Of a stretch of DNA of 61,471 nucleotides, positions 1-8,229 are shown piece after piece (the first letter of the stretch is position 1; each line of letters begins with the position of its first letter). Source of the DNA: Actinomyces israelii DSM 43320 (GTDB taxonomy: Bacteria; Actinomycetota; Actinomycetes; Actinomycetales; Actinomycetaceae); contig NZ_JONS01000024.1 of assembly GCF_000711965.1 (NCBI RefSeq), forward strand, positions 1 through 61,471. The letters run 5' to 3'. Position numbers and translations under genes: made by a program. The notes below the pieces were generated by a model. It was not told the origin of the DNA and ran no database searches. It saw only the letters and a program-made list of their open reading frames with translations.

Positions 1-300
1 AAAAAGAAGATCGCGGTCGTCCTGGACAACGCCAGGTTCCACCACGCCAAGGCTTTGAACGATCTTTATGCCCCCGGCCAGGCTCTGGAGCGCATCATGC
101 CTATCTACATGCCCCCGTACGCCCCCGATCACAATCCCACAGAACACGTGTGGAACGCCGCCAAGAACAATATCGCCAACCTCCACCCCCACACCCCGGA
201 GAACACCTTCGCGGCCTTCACCGCCTACATCACCAACCGCACCTTCGACTACGACTTCGAGCACCTCCCAGTCACACCGCCACACACCGATCTTGTTTAA
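1..300 (+). CDS. IS630-type transposase, C-terminal fragment (runs off left edge)
   Basis: The frame is open from base 1 and ends with TAA at 298-300. The protein carries the last part of a DDE-type catalytic domain. LDNARFHH holds the second catalytic acid, and YAPDHNPTEHVW holds the terminal Glu in the context typical of the IS630/Tc1-mariner DDE_3 family. The beginning lies outside the window, so it cannot be judged whether the element is intact. No terminal inverted repeat is obvious between 300 and 340. Its position beside a set of immunity-type genes fits an accessory, rearrangement-prone segment. Confidence 0.85.
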   Translation, partial: KKKIAVVLDNARFHHAKALNDLYAPGQALERIMPIYMPPYAPDHNPTEHVWNAAKNNIANLHPHTPENTFAAFTAYITNRTFDYDFEHLPVTPPHTDLV

Positions 301-339
301 TTCCAGCCATATCTTCTTCGTGTGCGCCGAGGAGATCCG

Positions 340-633
340 GTGTATAAGGAGTACGTGAAGGCCCTGAGCGATGTGTACGGAGAGCCGGTTGGGCGGGAGA
401 CCTGGCAGCTCGACAACGGTGCCAGGGTGGCACTGAGCACGGATGCTGCGCAACTGAGTGTCCTTGTGCGGTCGCCGCGGGCGACCGAGTATCTGACCGA
501 TGATGTAGAGCTTCGGGAGATCGAGGGCGAAGTGGATATTGATTTTGATGATCCGGCTCTGTATATCCGGGCTCCCTCTGAGGCGCGAAGCGAGGTCGTG
601 CGTGTTGACGGCGACGTCCTGGAGTGGTCGTAG
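340..633 (+). CDS. Small acidic hypothetical protein (97 aa)
   Basis: I do not recognise this protein. The GTG at 340 is preferred because GAGGAG (329-334) sits five bases upstream; an in-frame GTG at 322 has no such site. The product is short, soluble and acidic (VELREIEGEVDIDFDD), with no signal or membrane segment. It lies directly behind the transposase tail, so it may be the surviving 3' part of a longer interrupted gene, or a small immunity-type protein like its neighbours. The reading frame has normal high-GC3 codon use, which supports real coding. Confidence 0.5.
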   Translation: MYKEYVKALSDVYGEPVGRETWQLDNGARVALSTDAAQLSVLVRSPRATEYLTDDVELREIEGEVDIDFDDPALYIRAPSEARSEVVRVDGDVLEWS

Positions 634-726
634 GCTGAGGGGGGTGTCGTCGTGCCTCGGGTGCTTCCGGTGGGCTTTGGGCGAATGTGGGCTCGGGCCG
701 GATAGGCTCTTGCGGGAAGGAGTGTT

Positions 727-3129
727 GTGTACTCTGAGGAATCAGGCAGCACGCTGCCGGTGGTCGTCCCGGTGTGGGTCGGGGACTACCTGGAGGACGG
801 TCTGCGGCTTCTTGACGAGGAGGTGCCGGGCTGGCCGCTCATGCGGCTCCCCACCGATCGTGTTTGCTGGCAGGGTGAGGGCCGCACAGGCCTTGCGGGG
901 CCCCCGCGGGGGGTGCTTCCCATGCCCACATGGTTCATGGTGCCCGATGACCTTCCGTGTCCCAGGTACTTCTACCCCCTGCCTGAGCGGCGGGCGTGGG
1001 GCAGGCGTATCAATTGGATCTCGAAAGACGTGCGGGGCTTCCGCGGGCGGGCTACCGCTGTTGTCGACGGCATTGCGGTGGATGTTCAGGAGGCCTGGGG
1101 AAGGCGGGCGTGGGTCTGCGACCGGGAGGAGGCGGCCGCCGGGGGTGGCGGGGCAGGACGTCCTCGTCTCGCCTGCGCCGTGGACGTCTCGGAGCTCGAC
1201 GGTGTCGTCATGAGTCGGGTCCCGCTCACCCTTTTCAACAACAATGCCGAGCGGCAGGGCCGCAGCTGGAAGGAGCCGGGCTTCCCGGGTGCCCGTCTGG
1301 AGGTCGGCGCCGCGCAGACCGGGGCGGCTGAGCGCGCTGGTGCCGAGGGCGGTGCCTGGGAGCCTGGAGGTGCGGCGGGCGGTATGGATGATGCTGGCGG
1401 CCCTGTGACCGTGCTGGCGCCTCCGCGCGGACCGCGCCGCCCTTCGCCGTCGGGGCCGGTGCCCGCCGCGGCGGAAGGGGCGCATGCGCGGGCGCAGGAG
1501 TATCTGGCCCGGTGGCTCGCCGATCACGGAGGCTCCCGGCTGGAGATCACCCTGGCCGGCCTCGGGACGCTGCTGCAGGCGGAGGTCCGGGTCGCGATCG
1601 ACGGACGCCAGAGGTTCGTGGCGCTCCACGGGGCGACCGCCGGTGCCGTCGAACGGCTGCGCGAGGCCCGGGCCGAGCCCGGCCGCGGGGCGTGGACCAG
1701 TGCGCGGCTGCGGATGGGCGCCGCAGACGGCGTCCTGCACGCCGACTACGACTGGCTCGCCCGCCCCTGTTTTCAGCACCCGGGGGTCGCGCCGGTCGAG
1801 TACGCCAACGAGCTCAGACTCTTCCCGCGCGACTCCGACAATGTCCCCACCTGGATGGCGGTCGGGGCCAGCGGGTATGAGGACGTCACCCCGCACCCGC
1901 CTGCTGAGAGCCCGGAACCACCCTCCCCGCCGGCTGGTCCGGTGGCCGCGGCGGGCCGGCCCGGGCTCGAGGACCGACTGCCGGGGAGCGCCGCGCTCCT
2001 CGCGGACCCCGGACGCATGCTGCGCAAGATCGCGGGCCGGTCCGTTACGGACCTTACCTGGTGGCCCACCGGCATGGTCGTCGACCCCGCCTTCGGCCTG
2101 CGCGCCGGGGGAGACGGTCTGGGGTTGCACGCGGGGGACTTCTGCGCTGACACCGGCTACCAGGCCGTACCCCGCCCGGACGGGCGCTGGGTGCGGGTGG
2201 CGCCCCTGAGCGCTCCCTGCCCGGAGGGCTTCTCCAGGTCACGGGACCTGGACGCCTGGGAGGACCCCGGCCCAGTCACGGCGGGGACCCGGCTGGAGAC
2301 GGCGGGCGTGGTCAACGGCGAGCGCGTGGAGGTGGTCGGCGTCGTCGACGGCACCGCCTGGATCCGTGAGACGGGCAGTGGGCGCCCGGCCCCCGTTCCC
2401 GTGACGGACCTGCGGGCGGTGCGCGTGGGAGTGCGCTGCTTCACCTGCGCGCCCGAGGGCGGCGGGCACGCGGGCGCCCACCTGGACCTCGGCGGGCGGT
2501 GCGCCGTCGTGGCATTCCTCCCGGACGCCACCGGTCCCGGCCCGCGGGCGGTGCTCCCCGACTGGCCGGACGGGTGGACCGGCCCGCTCATGGCCGGCAC
2601 GTACGAGTGGGTGGACGGCCTGCTCTGGCAGTCCTACCTCGCGCCGAAGGTCCCTCCCCGCATCAGGCAGGAGACCCTCATCGGCTTCGCGCCCTTCACC
2701 GCCCGGTGTCCCAACGGCTTCGCCCCGGACCGGCCGAACGGCTACGGGCTGCCGGGCCGCTGGGCGGGAGTGCTGCGGAAGGAGGAGGTCGTGTCGACCG
2801 ACCGGCTGGTGGTGCGGGCGCGCGCCTTCTGGCGCGGCGCGCCCGCGGCGGTGCGGGCGGTGGTCGGTACCGCCGCCCGCCTGTCGATGCGGGCCCCCGG
2901 CGGCATGACCGTGCAGGCCTGGGCCCCGGTGTGGGAGCTCGAGGACGTCGCCATGCGGCTGACGCCGGTCCGCCACGACCCGGGACAGCCCTGGCCCTTC
3001 CTGAAAGCGCTCGGGCTGGACCCCGACCTGCCGGCGGGCCGGCCCGTCCAGGCCTCGCTGCCGGTGGGCACCTGGGTCGAGCCCTCAGAGGGCCTGGTCG
3101 TGCCCAGCATGGCCGGCGATGAGGCGTGA
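727..3129 (+). CDS. Large multidomain protein with a YezG/DUF600-like immunity domain (800 aa)
   Basis: This is a long soluble protein started by GTG at 727 behind GGAAGGAG. Residues about 255-380 resemble the YezG/DUF600 immunity fold: an amphipathic helix, a central W/F-rich sheet (WTSARLRMG, LHADYDWLARP) and an ending like LFPRDSDNVPTW. This assignment is from pattern memory. The N-terminal ~180 residues and the C-terminal half (about 400-800, rich in Trp/Gly/Pro, with WPTGMVVDP and two cysteines in CFTCAPEGG) are unassigned. A Gly/Ala/Pro-rich linker (about 195-250) separates the parts. No signal peptide or membrane helix is visible. Immunity domains are usually single; a fusion this large is unusual and may be a multi-toxin immunity or a sensor protein. 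Confidence 0.6.
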   Translation: MYSEESGSTLPVVVPVWVGDYLEDGLRLLDEEVPGWPLMRLPTDRVCWQGEGRTGLAGPPRGVLPMPTWFMVPDDLPCPRYFYPLPERRAWGRRINWISKDVRGFRGRATAVVDGIAVDVQEAWGRRAWVCDREEAAAGGGGAGRPRLACAVDVSELDGVVMSRVPLTLFNNNAERQGRSWKEPGFPGARLEVGAAQTGAAERAGAEGGAWEPGGAAGGMDDAGGPVTVLAPPRGPRRPSPSGPVPAAAEGAHARAQEYLARWLADHGGSRLEITLAGLGTLLQAEVRVAIDGRQRFVALHGATAGAVERLREARAEPGRGAWTSARLRMGAADGVLHADYDWLARPCFQHPGVAPVEYANELRLFPRDSDNVPTWMAVGASGYEDVTPHPPAESPEPPSPPAGPVAAAGRPGLEDRLPGSAALLADPGRMLRKIAGRSVTDLTWWPTGMVVDPAFGLRAGGDGLGLHAGDFCADTGYQAVPRPDGRWVRVAPLSAPCPEGFSRSRDLDAWEDPGPVTAGTRLETAGVVNGERVEVVGVVDGTAWIRETGSGRPAPVPVTDLRAVRVGVRCFTCAPEGGGHAGAHLDLGGRCAVVAFLPDATGPGPRAVLPDWPDGWTGPLMAGTYEWVDGLLWQSYLAPKVPPRIRQETLIGFAPFTARCPNGFAPDRPNGYGLPGRWAGVLRKEEVVSTDRLVVRARAFWRGAPAAVRAVVGTAARLSMRAPGGMTVQAWAPVWELEDVAMRLTPVRHDPGQPWPFLKALGLDPDLPAGRPVQASLPVGTWVEPSEGLVVPSMAGDEA

Positions 3130-3157
3130 GCGGGCCCTGGGGCGCGCCTCGCCCCGC

Positions 3158-3239
3158 TTTCGCCGAGATCGGTCGTATTCCGGCTCGAGATCGGTTCCCG
3201 GACCGATCTCGAGCCGGAATACGACCGATCTCGGCGAAA
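3158..3239. terminator. Perfect 38-bp inverted repeat between convergent genes (repeat family copy 1)
   Basis: Arms 3158-3195 and 3202-3239 are exact reverse complements with a 6-base loop. The outer ends read TTTCGCC and GGCGAAA. It separates the stop codons of two convergent genes (3129 and 3245), so a bidirectional terminator role is likely. Each arm holds two CGAGATCGGT half-sites 22 bp apart (starting 3164 and 3186), the module shared with the other repeats of this window. Confidence 0.75.
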
Positions 3240-3244
3240 AGGGC

Positions 3245-4162
3245 TCAGACGTCCTCGACGTCCTCGTAGCTCTTGGGGTCCTCAATGGGCTCCAGGTGGG
3301 CCGACACCCGCAGGTTCGGGTCCACCGCGACCAGCTCGTCGATCACGCGCTCGGTGAAGTCGTGCCCCTCCTTCACGCTCCACGTGCCCGGCACCAGCAC
3401 GTGCATGTCCGCGAAGCGCCGGTTGCCCGCCTCGCGCACCCTCACCGCGTGGAAGCCGATCCGCCCGTCGTCGTGGTACCGCTCCAGCACCGCCTCGATC
3501 CGCGCCTGCGCCTCCCGGCTGGGCGCCACGTCCATGAGACCGCCCACGGACTCCTTAATGAGCTTGAACCCGGTCCACATAATGTTCAGGCCCGCCCCCA
3601 GGGCGACCACCGCGTCGAGCATGGGCGAGCTGAAGAGCGCCACGAGCCCCACGCCCACCAGGACCGCCACGGAGGTGACGACGTCGGTGGCCAGGTGCCT
3701 GGCGTCGGCCACCAGCGTCGCCGAGCGCTCGCGCTTGCCCACCCGGTGCAGCACCCAGGCGGCGGCCCCGTTGACCACGGAGGCCCCCACGGAGATGAGC
3801 AGGCCCACGCTCAGCCGCTCGGGCATGACGGGGACGATGAGCCGCTGAATCGCGGAGATGATAATGAAGGCGGCCGCCACGAAGATCATGACGCCCTCGA
3901 TGATCGCCGAGAAGTACTCGGCCTTGGAGTGGCCGAACTGGTGGTCGTCGTCGGCAGGCTTGATCGAGATCTTCAGGACGATGAGCGCCACGACGGCCGC
4001 CACCAGGTTGACCACCGACTCCGCGGCGTCGGAGAGCAGCCCCACCGAGCCGGTCAGCCAGGCCGCGAAGGCCTTCAGGGCGATGGTCGCCACCGCCGCC
4101 CCGATGGACAGCCAGGCGTAGGCGCTCAGATCCTTGGGCGGGGCGTAGCGGGTCGATGGCAT
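3245..4162 (-). CDS. Cation diffusion facilitator (CDF) family metal efflux protein
   Basis: The 305-residue protein has six predicted membrane segments in the first ~200 residues and a cytoplasmic C-terminal domain, the usual CDF layout and length. Metal-site signatures are visible: SDAAES in helix 2 (Asp45) and DARHLATD in helix 5 (His156, Asp160), plus HSKAEY in the loop after helix 2. CDF proteins exchange protons for divalent metals such as Zn, Mn, Co or Fe at the cytoplasmic membrane; the exact metal cannot be read here. The gene is monocistronic, convergent with the large immunity-domain gene and divergent from the TRIC gene, with a repeat element in the shared upstream region. Confidence 0.9.
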   Translation of the reverse strand: MPSTRYAPPKDLSAYAWLSIGAAVATIALKAFAAWLTGSVGLLSDAAESVVNLVAAVVALIVLKISIKPADDDHQFGHSKAEYFSAIIEGVMIFVAAAFIIISAIQRLIVPVMPERLSVGLLISVGASVVNGAAAWVLHRVGKRERSATLVADARHLATDVVTSVAVLVGVGLVALFSSPMLDAVVALGAGLNIMWTGFKLIKESVGGLMDVAPSREAQARIEAVLERYHDDGRIGFHAVRVREAGNRRFADMHVLVPGTWSVKEGHDFTERVIDELVAVDPNLRVSAHLEPIEDPKSYEDVEDV

Positions 4163-4242
4163 TCCCCGAGTCTCGCCGATGCCGGCCCACCGGGTCCAGC
4201 CGCGACCGAGGTGAGTGCCTCCTGGGGCTACGGGCGTCCCGG

Positions 4243-4277
4243 ACCGATCTCGGCGCGGAAGTGAACCGATCTCGGCG
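4243..4277. repeat. Dispersed repeat copy 2 (two ACCGATCTCGGCG half-sites, 22-bp period)
   Basis: The half-site ACCGATCTCGGCG occurs at 4243-4255 and again at 4265-4277, joined by CGGAAGTGA. The same arrangement is repeated at 26926-26960. It lies in the 224-bp region between the divergent CDF and TRIC genes. Nothing else is evident there apart from a G-rich stretch after the element. Confidence 0.7.
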
Positions 4278-4386
4278 AAGGGGGGAAGGGGGGGGGACAG
4301 AGGGGTCGCGGGCCCGGGCCGCGTCGCGAGGGCGCCGTTGCCGCGCGGGGCGCGGGAAAATCACGGGGTGTCGGTAGGGTGGCGGC

Positions 4387-5211
4387 GTGCTCCCCGCCCA
4401 GCTCGCGGTCCCGGACACGCTGCCGGAGACCTTCCGCATCCTCGACCTGTCCGGCGTGCTCCTCAACGGCATCCTCGGCGGGCTGATCGCCCGGCGCAAG
4501 AACTTCGACCTGGTGGGCTTCGTCGTCCTGGCCATCCTCACCGCGACCGCCGGCGGCATCCTGCGGGACGTCATGATCCAGGCCGGCCCGCCCTTCGCGC
4601 TGACCGACCCGTACTACCTCTACACCGCCTGCGCCGGCGCCCTGGTCGCCTGGTGGGTGCCCTTCACCTCCCGCCTCGCCCACCGCTTCCTCGTCGTCGC
4701 CGACGCCGTCGTCCTGGGCACCTGGGCCGCCACCGGCGCCGCCAAGGCGCTGGACAACGGGCTGGGCGTCATGCCCGCGCTGCTGCTGGGCTGCCTGACG
4801 GCGGTGGGCGGCTCCATGATCCGCGACGTGTCCGTGGGGGAGACCCCGGCCGTGTTCGGCGGCAACAAGCTCTACGCCGTTCCCGCCCTGTGCGCAGCGG
4901 GGACGGCGGTCGGCGTCGTCCGCGGGGGCCTTCCGGAGGCCTACGCGCTGCTGGCGGCCACGCTGGTCGGCGCCAGCACCTGCCTGCTGGCCTACTGGCG
5001 CTCCTGGCGGCTGCCGGTGGCGGGAGACCGGGAACGACGTCGTGCCGAGCGGCTGGCGGCCGGCGATCCGACCCTCGCCGCTCGGGCCCGGGGTCTGGCG
5101 GGCCGCTACGGCGGCACGGTGCGCTCGGGCTGGCGCCGGGCGCTGCTGTCGCGCCGTCAGGCGCCCCGGCCGCTGCGCCGGCGCAAGCCCCTCGACGTCG
5201 AGGACCTGTGA
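4387..5211 (+). CDS. TRIC-type cation channel protein (UPF0126 family)
   Basis: The 274-residue membrane protein has seven hydrophobic segments. It contains the two internally repeated TRIC signatures: GGILRDV after segment 3 and GGSMIRDV plus FGGNKLYA in the second half. Bacterial TRIC proteins form trimeric monovalent-cation (K+) channels in the cytoplasmic membrane. The C-terminal ~65 residues after the last helix are very basic (RRRAERLAAG, RRRKPLDVEDL), longer than in many homologues and probably cytoplasmic. GTG at 4387 is the only reasonable start, placing the first helix near residue 15. Single gene, divergent from the CDF gene. Confidence 0.88.
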   Translation: MLPAQLAVPDTLPETFRILDLSGVLLNGILGGLIARRKNFDLVGFVVLAILTATAGGILRDVMIQAGPPFALTDPYYLYTACAGALVAWWVPFTSRLAHRFLVVADAVVLGTWAATGAAKALDNGLGVMPALLLGCLTAVGGSMIRDVSVGETPAVFGGNKLYAVPALCAAGTAVGVVRGGLPEAYALLAATLVGASTCLLAYWRSWRLPVAGDRERRRAERLAAGDPTLAARARGLAGRYGGTVRSGWRRALLSRRQAPRPLRRRKPLDVEDL

Positions 5212-5248
5212 GCGGGCCGGGAGCGAGTCCGCCGATCCGGGCCCGGAC

Positions 5249-5566
5249 TCAGTCGATGGGGCGGACCTCGGCGTCGTCGACGTGGACGGCGGGAGCCGGG
5301 GCGGTGCGCTCCGTCGGGCTGCGGAAGAGGCGGTCCTTGACGGCGTCGGCGACCTTGTCGGTGACGGCCTCGCCCTGCCGGCGCACGAACTGGCCGGCCC
5401 GGGCGGACGCGGCATCGACCTTGTCCCGCACGAAGGGGCGCTCGGCGACCCGCGACGCGGCTCGGGAGGCGGCGGACTTCAAGCGCTCGTACTGGGCGCG
5501 GCCGGCCCGCGTCCCCAGCACGTAGCCGGCTCCCAGGCCGATGATGAAGGGCAGCTTGCTGGCCAT
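5249..5566 (-). CDS. YtxH-like small membrane-associated protein
   Basis: The 105-residue protein begins with a short hydrophobic glycine-rich segment (LPFIIGLGAGYVLGTRAGR). A long charged amphipathic helix then runs to about residue 85, and the tail is Pro/Val-rich. This matches the short actinobacterial YtxH-domain proteins of unknown function, thought to be membrane-anchored. ATG at 5566 follows GAGGAG on the minus strand. No partner gene is close; the two genes upstream on this strand are separated by a stem-loop. Confidence 0.75.
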   Translation of the reverse strand: MASKLPFIIGLGAGYVLGTRAGRAQYERLKSAASRAASRVAERPFVRDKVDAASARAGQFVRRQGEAVTDKVADAVKDRLFRSPTERTAPAPAVHVDDAEVRPID

Positions 5567-5653
5567 GGCGATCTCCTCACGCTGGTGGCGGTACTGGGGC
5601 AGAGCCTACTGGCCGCGGGATGCTCCGGGCCCGGACTGTGTCGGACCGGACGT

Positions 5654-5728
5654 CGCTTACTACGCTCCTTTGCTCCTTACTGTACGGCCGTAAGGGGCGT
5701 AGTAAGGGGCAAAGGGGCGTAGCAAGCG
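5654..5728. repeat. Imperfect 27-bp stem-loop overlapping the 3' end of the next gene
   Basis: Bases 5654-5680 pair with 5702-5728 over 27 positions, with the few deviations mostly G-T wobble-compatible. The loop (5681-5701) contains TACGGCCGTA. The right arm and loop encode the last ~23 residues of the 5660-6178 reading frame, which look unrelated to the rest. It could be a terminator or the footprint of a small inserted repeat. Confidence 0.55.
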
Positions 5729-6178
5729 TTCCGGCCAATCATCTAGGCCCTGCTCGTGGTCAGATGAGCTCAGATGAGTTCGAATGAGCGTGGTCCAGGC
5801 GGGCACCGCGGGGCGGGGGCGCTGGTCGCAGCGTCCGGGGTAGCGGAAGCCGACGGCGCGCATGCGGGCGAGACTGGCTCTCAGGCCGTCGGGTGCGCCC
5901 GGGTCGGGGGTGATCTTCAGGGAGATCTCGACGTCGCTGGGGCGCTCCCGCTCGGTCCACGGCAGGCAGTCGATCCAGCAGCCTTCCGGAGTCACCGGGG
6001 CGGCGAACATGTCCTGGGTGAGCTCGTCGGGCACTGTGGTGCAGGGCTGTAGGGCGTAGGTCGTTATGAAGGCGTCCGCCTGGTCCCAGTCCAGGCGGTT
6101 GCCGCTGGTCGGCGCCCCGGCCCGCTCCCAGTCGCGTAGCGAGACGGCGTCGGCGACCGCTCGCACCCGTCCCACCAC
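5660..6178 (-). pseudogene. Immunity-type protein, apparently truncated at the 5' end
   Basis: From the GTG at 6178 the frame gives 172 residues, but the same frame stays open upstream to about 6430 with protein-like sequence (for example GYDRRFLSIPIVPPPK, RARDWAIEYTRTLPPQ) and no good start. The 5' end therefore seems lost. The body (VVGRVRAVADAV, then DWDQADAFITTYAL, then WIDCLPWTERERPSDVE) has the same rough shape as the two-domain paralogues at 7064-7864 and 8230-9126. The C-terminus is encoded by a stem-loop. I read it as a decaying member of the local immunity gene set; a functional gene with a non-standard start cannot be excluded. Confidence 0.45.
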
Positions 6179-6963
6179 CTGCGGCGGCAGGGTGCGCGTG
6201 TACTCGATGGCCCAGTCCCGGGCACGGCTGGTCCGCGAGCGCAGAAGAGCCTTCGGCGGCGGGACGATGGGAATCGACAGGAATCTCCTGTCGTAGCCCA
6301 GCCGGATCTCGCCGCCCGGCCGCGCTCCCAGGCGCCGCGCCCGCCTGCTCGCTCCTCGCCGCCCCTGGCCGTCCCAGCCGTCCCTTTTCGTCGAGGTCGG
6401 TCGGGCTCCGCGTCGAGATCGGTTCGTGGAGGCTGGTGGGCGCCTGCGGGCCGCCCCTGGTGGACTGGAGTCGGTCGTCTCGGTGACTGGCTCCGGGATA
6501 GGGGGAGACCGGCTGGGCGGCCGGCGGCGGCCACTCCCTCAACGTCCTTATCCGGGGCGCGCGGGGGAGACTCACGTCCGTCCTGCTCCTCCCACAGGTG
6601 GTCCGTCGGGGCGCCGTCGTCAATGAGCTTGCGCACGGCGGAGATGGCGGTGGGCGCATCGACAATGTGCCTGCGGTCGAAATCTCCGGGCTGCCCTCCC
6701 GCGACAAGCTCGGATGAGCCCTCCGCCCGCGGGTCGCCGACCAGATTGAAGAAGTTCCAGCTGTCCCTGGTGAAGTAGGCGATGACGCGCCCCTCGTTTC
6801 CTCCGCCAATGCCGACCTGAACGCCGTCGCCCTCAATGGTGACGGCGGTGCGGGCCATTTCGTCGAGCATGCCGATTCTGTCCGTGGCGAGCGAGGAGGA
6901 CTCGCCGCGGACGGCCTTCTGCTCTCCGCCGTCGTCCCAGGATACTTCCAGGTTCTTGCTCAT
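6064..6963 (-). CDS. Imm1-family immunity protein with read-through C-terminus
   Basis: ATG at 6963 opens a protein whose first ~129 residues (to about 6577) look like the Imm1 immunity family: a beta-rich start, VQVGIGGGNEGRVIAYF, FFNLVGDP, then RHIVDAPTAISAVRKLIDDG and a closing WEEQ. Imm1 proteins neutralise nuclease-type toxins of polymorphic toxin systems in the cytoplasm. After the domain the frame has no stop for another ~170 codons. It runs through a dispersed repeat (6392-6425) and out of frame across the truncated neighbour, giving only Arg/Pro/Gly-rich sequence. The native stop was probably lost in a rearrangement; the functional part is 6577-6963. No cognate toxin is in the window. 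Confidence 0.6.
   Translation of the reverse strand: MSKNLEVSWDDGGEQKAVRGESSSLATDRIGMLDEMARTAVTIEGDGVQVGIGGGNEGRVIAYFTRDSWNFFNLVGDPRAEGSSELVAGGQPGDFDRRHIVDAPTAISAVRKLIDDGAPTDHLWEEQDGRESPPRAPDKDVEGVAAAGRPAGLPLSRSQSPRRPTPVHQGRPAGAHQPPRTDLDAEPDRPRRKGTAGTARGGEERAGGRGAWERGRAARSGWATTGDSCRFPSSRRRRLFCARGPAVPGTGPSSTRAPCRRRWWDGCERSPTPSRYATGSGPGRRPAATAWTGTRRTPS
6392..6425. repeat. Dispersed repeat copy 3 (CGAGRTCGGT half-sites, 22-bp period)
   Basis: Half-sites start at 6392 (CGAGGTCGGTC) and 6414 (CGAGATCGGTTC), preceded by TTTTCGT. It lies at the junction between the Imm1 core and the truncated neighbouring gene, inside the read-through tail, which argues that the tail is not genuine coding sequence. 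Confidence 0.65.
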
Positions 6964-7063
6964 ATTCTGATCATTCTGCTCGGCGGCTCGGTACGCGCGG
7001 GGTCGTCTGGGACGAGGCGGGCCCTCTGCGGGGGCTTCGGGGCCGGGGCGCGTGCGGCGTGAA

Positions 7064-7864
7064 TCAGGGCACAAGGACGTCTTGGAGGTTCAGGTTCCAG
7101 GATCCGTCGGGGCGTTGGGTGGCCTTCCACTGGGCCTCGAGGTCGGAGCGCCCCTCCTGGGCGGTCCACATGGGGCACTCCAGGAAGTAGCTGCCGTCGC
7201 GGGTGCGGATGCAGTACACGAGGCGGGTGAAGTCCTGCGGCACGGGCAGGTAGGTGCGCCCGTAGTCGTCCAGCACCCGGTCGACGTCGCTCCACGCGCT
7301 CCGGCTGTCCGGGGCGGCCTGTTCCAGCGCCTCCCAGCTGCGCGCCGCCAGGAGGTCCATGCACCGCCGCAGGGGCTCGACGACGCTGTCCGGAATCGGG
7401 TCGCCCTCGGACACACTTTCCGACGGCGGCACCCGCGGGAAGCCCTGATCGCACCGCGACTGCGCCTGCTGTATCGGTGCTTCGAGCGAGGTGATCCGCC
7501 ACAGGCCGTTGGGGTCCCTGGCGGCGGTGCCGGTCAGCTCCAGGTCCAGGGCCCCGGTCCGGCTCCACAGGGGGCAGGCGAACCGATAGCGCCCGCCGTC
7601 GTCCGATGCCGAGGAGCAGCGCAGGATCAGGGCGAGGTTCTCGGGCAGGGCCAGCAGCCCCCGACCCCGGGCCTGCTCCTCGACCGCGGCCCGCACCTCC
7701 TCCCACCGGCACCCCGCCGGGACGATCCCGCCCAGGGCGTCCCACCGGCCGGCGGCCACCAGATCGACCACGATCCTGACCGCCATCGAAAGCCCGGAGG
7801 GCCTGGGGAGCCCCGGCGGGGACCAGCCGCCGCTCATGCCTGTCCCACCCGCTGATGCCTCCAC
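7064..7864 (-). CDS. Tandem two-domain protein, putative immunity or unknown-function family
   Basis: The 266-residue product has two copies of a ~100-residue domain (about 28-128 and 160-266). Each copy starts with a helix of the type AVRIVVDLVAAGRWDAL / PLRRCMDLLAARSWEAL, continues through a Leu/Pro turn (LLALPENLAL / YLPVPQDFTR) and ends with a strand pair around CPLWS / CPMWTAQEGRSDLE and a closing DGSWNLN-like strand. The second copy resembles a family I recall as DUF7668; this name needs checking. It is soluble with no signal. The start may be ATG 7783 (MAVRI) rather than 7864, because the first 27 residues are low complexity and overlap the upstream gene. Paralogue of 8230-9126. Confidence 0.6.
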   Translation of the reverse strand: MEASAGGTGMSGGWSPPGLPRPSGLSMAVRIVVDLVAAGRWDALGGIVPAGCRWEEVRAAVEEQARGRGLLALPENLALILRCSSASDDGGRYRFACPLWSRTGALDLELTGTAARDPNGLWRITSLEAPIQQAQSRCDQGFPRVPPSESVSEGDPIPDSVVEPLRRCMDLLAARSWEALEQAAPDSRSAWSDVDRVLDDYGRTYLPVPQDFTRLVYCIRTRDGSYFLECPMWTAQEGRSDLEAQWKATQRPDGSWNLNLQDVLVP

Positions 7865-8169
7865 CTCAGGCCCGGGGCGCGGACGGGCGTCGTCATGGCC
7901 AGGCCCAGACTCCCCATGAAGTAGGCGTCCGCCGCGGCCACGGCCTCGGCCACCTCCGCCTCGCCCAGCCCCGCGGCCCGCAGCGCGTCGGCCGCCACCT
8001 GCCGCTCATCGGCGTAGCAGGTGCCCACCGCCGCACCCTGCACCAGCGCCGCCCGGTACCAGGCGGTCCCCGGCACGTTGGGCGAGCCCTCCAGGTCGAT
8101 CGCGGGCGCCCGGCCGCGGCAGTAGCCCGCGGTGCCCCTGACCCCGGAGTGCCTGATCACCATGTGCAT
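7834..8169 (-). CDS. Hypothetical protein (111 aa)
   Basis: I do not recognise this protein. ATG at 8169 follows GGAGGG at a good distance. The product begins with a short Gly/Arg-rich part (GTAGYCRGRAPAIDLEG), then an Ala-rich helical region (ERQVAADALRAAGLGEAEVAEAVAAADAYF), and ends with a basic tail. It overlaps the start of the downstream two-domain gene by 31 bp, so the two are probably translated together. It may be part of the same immunity-type set. Confidence 0.5.
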   Translation of the reverse strand: MHMVIRHSGVRGTAGYCRGRAPAIDLEGSPNVPGTAWYRAALVQGAAVGTCYADERQVAADALRAAGLGEAEVAEAVAAADAYFMGSLGLAMTTPVRAPGLRWRHQRVGQA

Positions 8170-8229
8170 CCGATACGTCCCTCCATCCGCTCATCCATCC
8201 TCATCCGATTATCCGGCCACCCCGCGCGC

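Noticed and set aside
3119..4264. Plus-strand reading frame over the CDF gene
   Set aside because: Low-complexity His/Arg/Asp sequence opposite a clear membrane transporter, and it begins inside the perfect palindrome.
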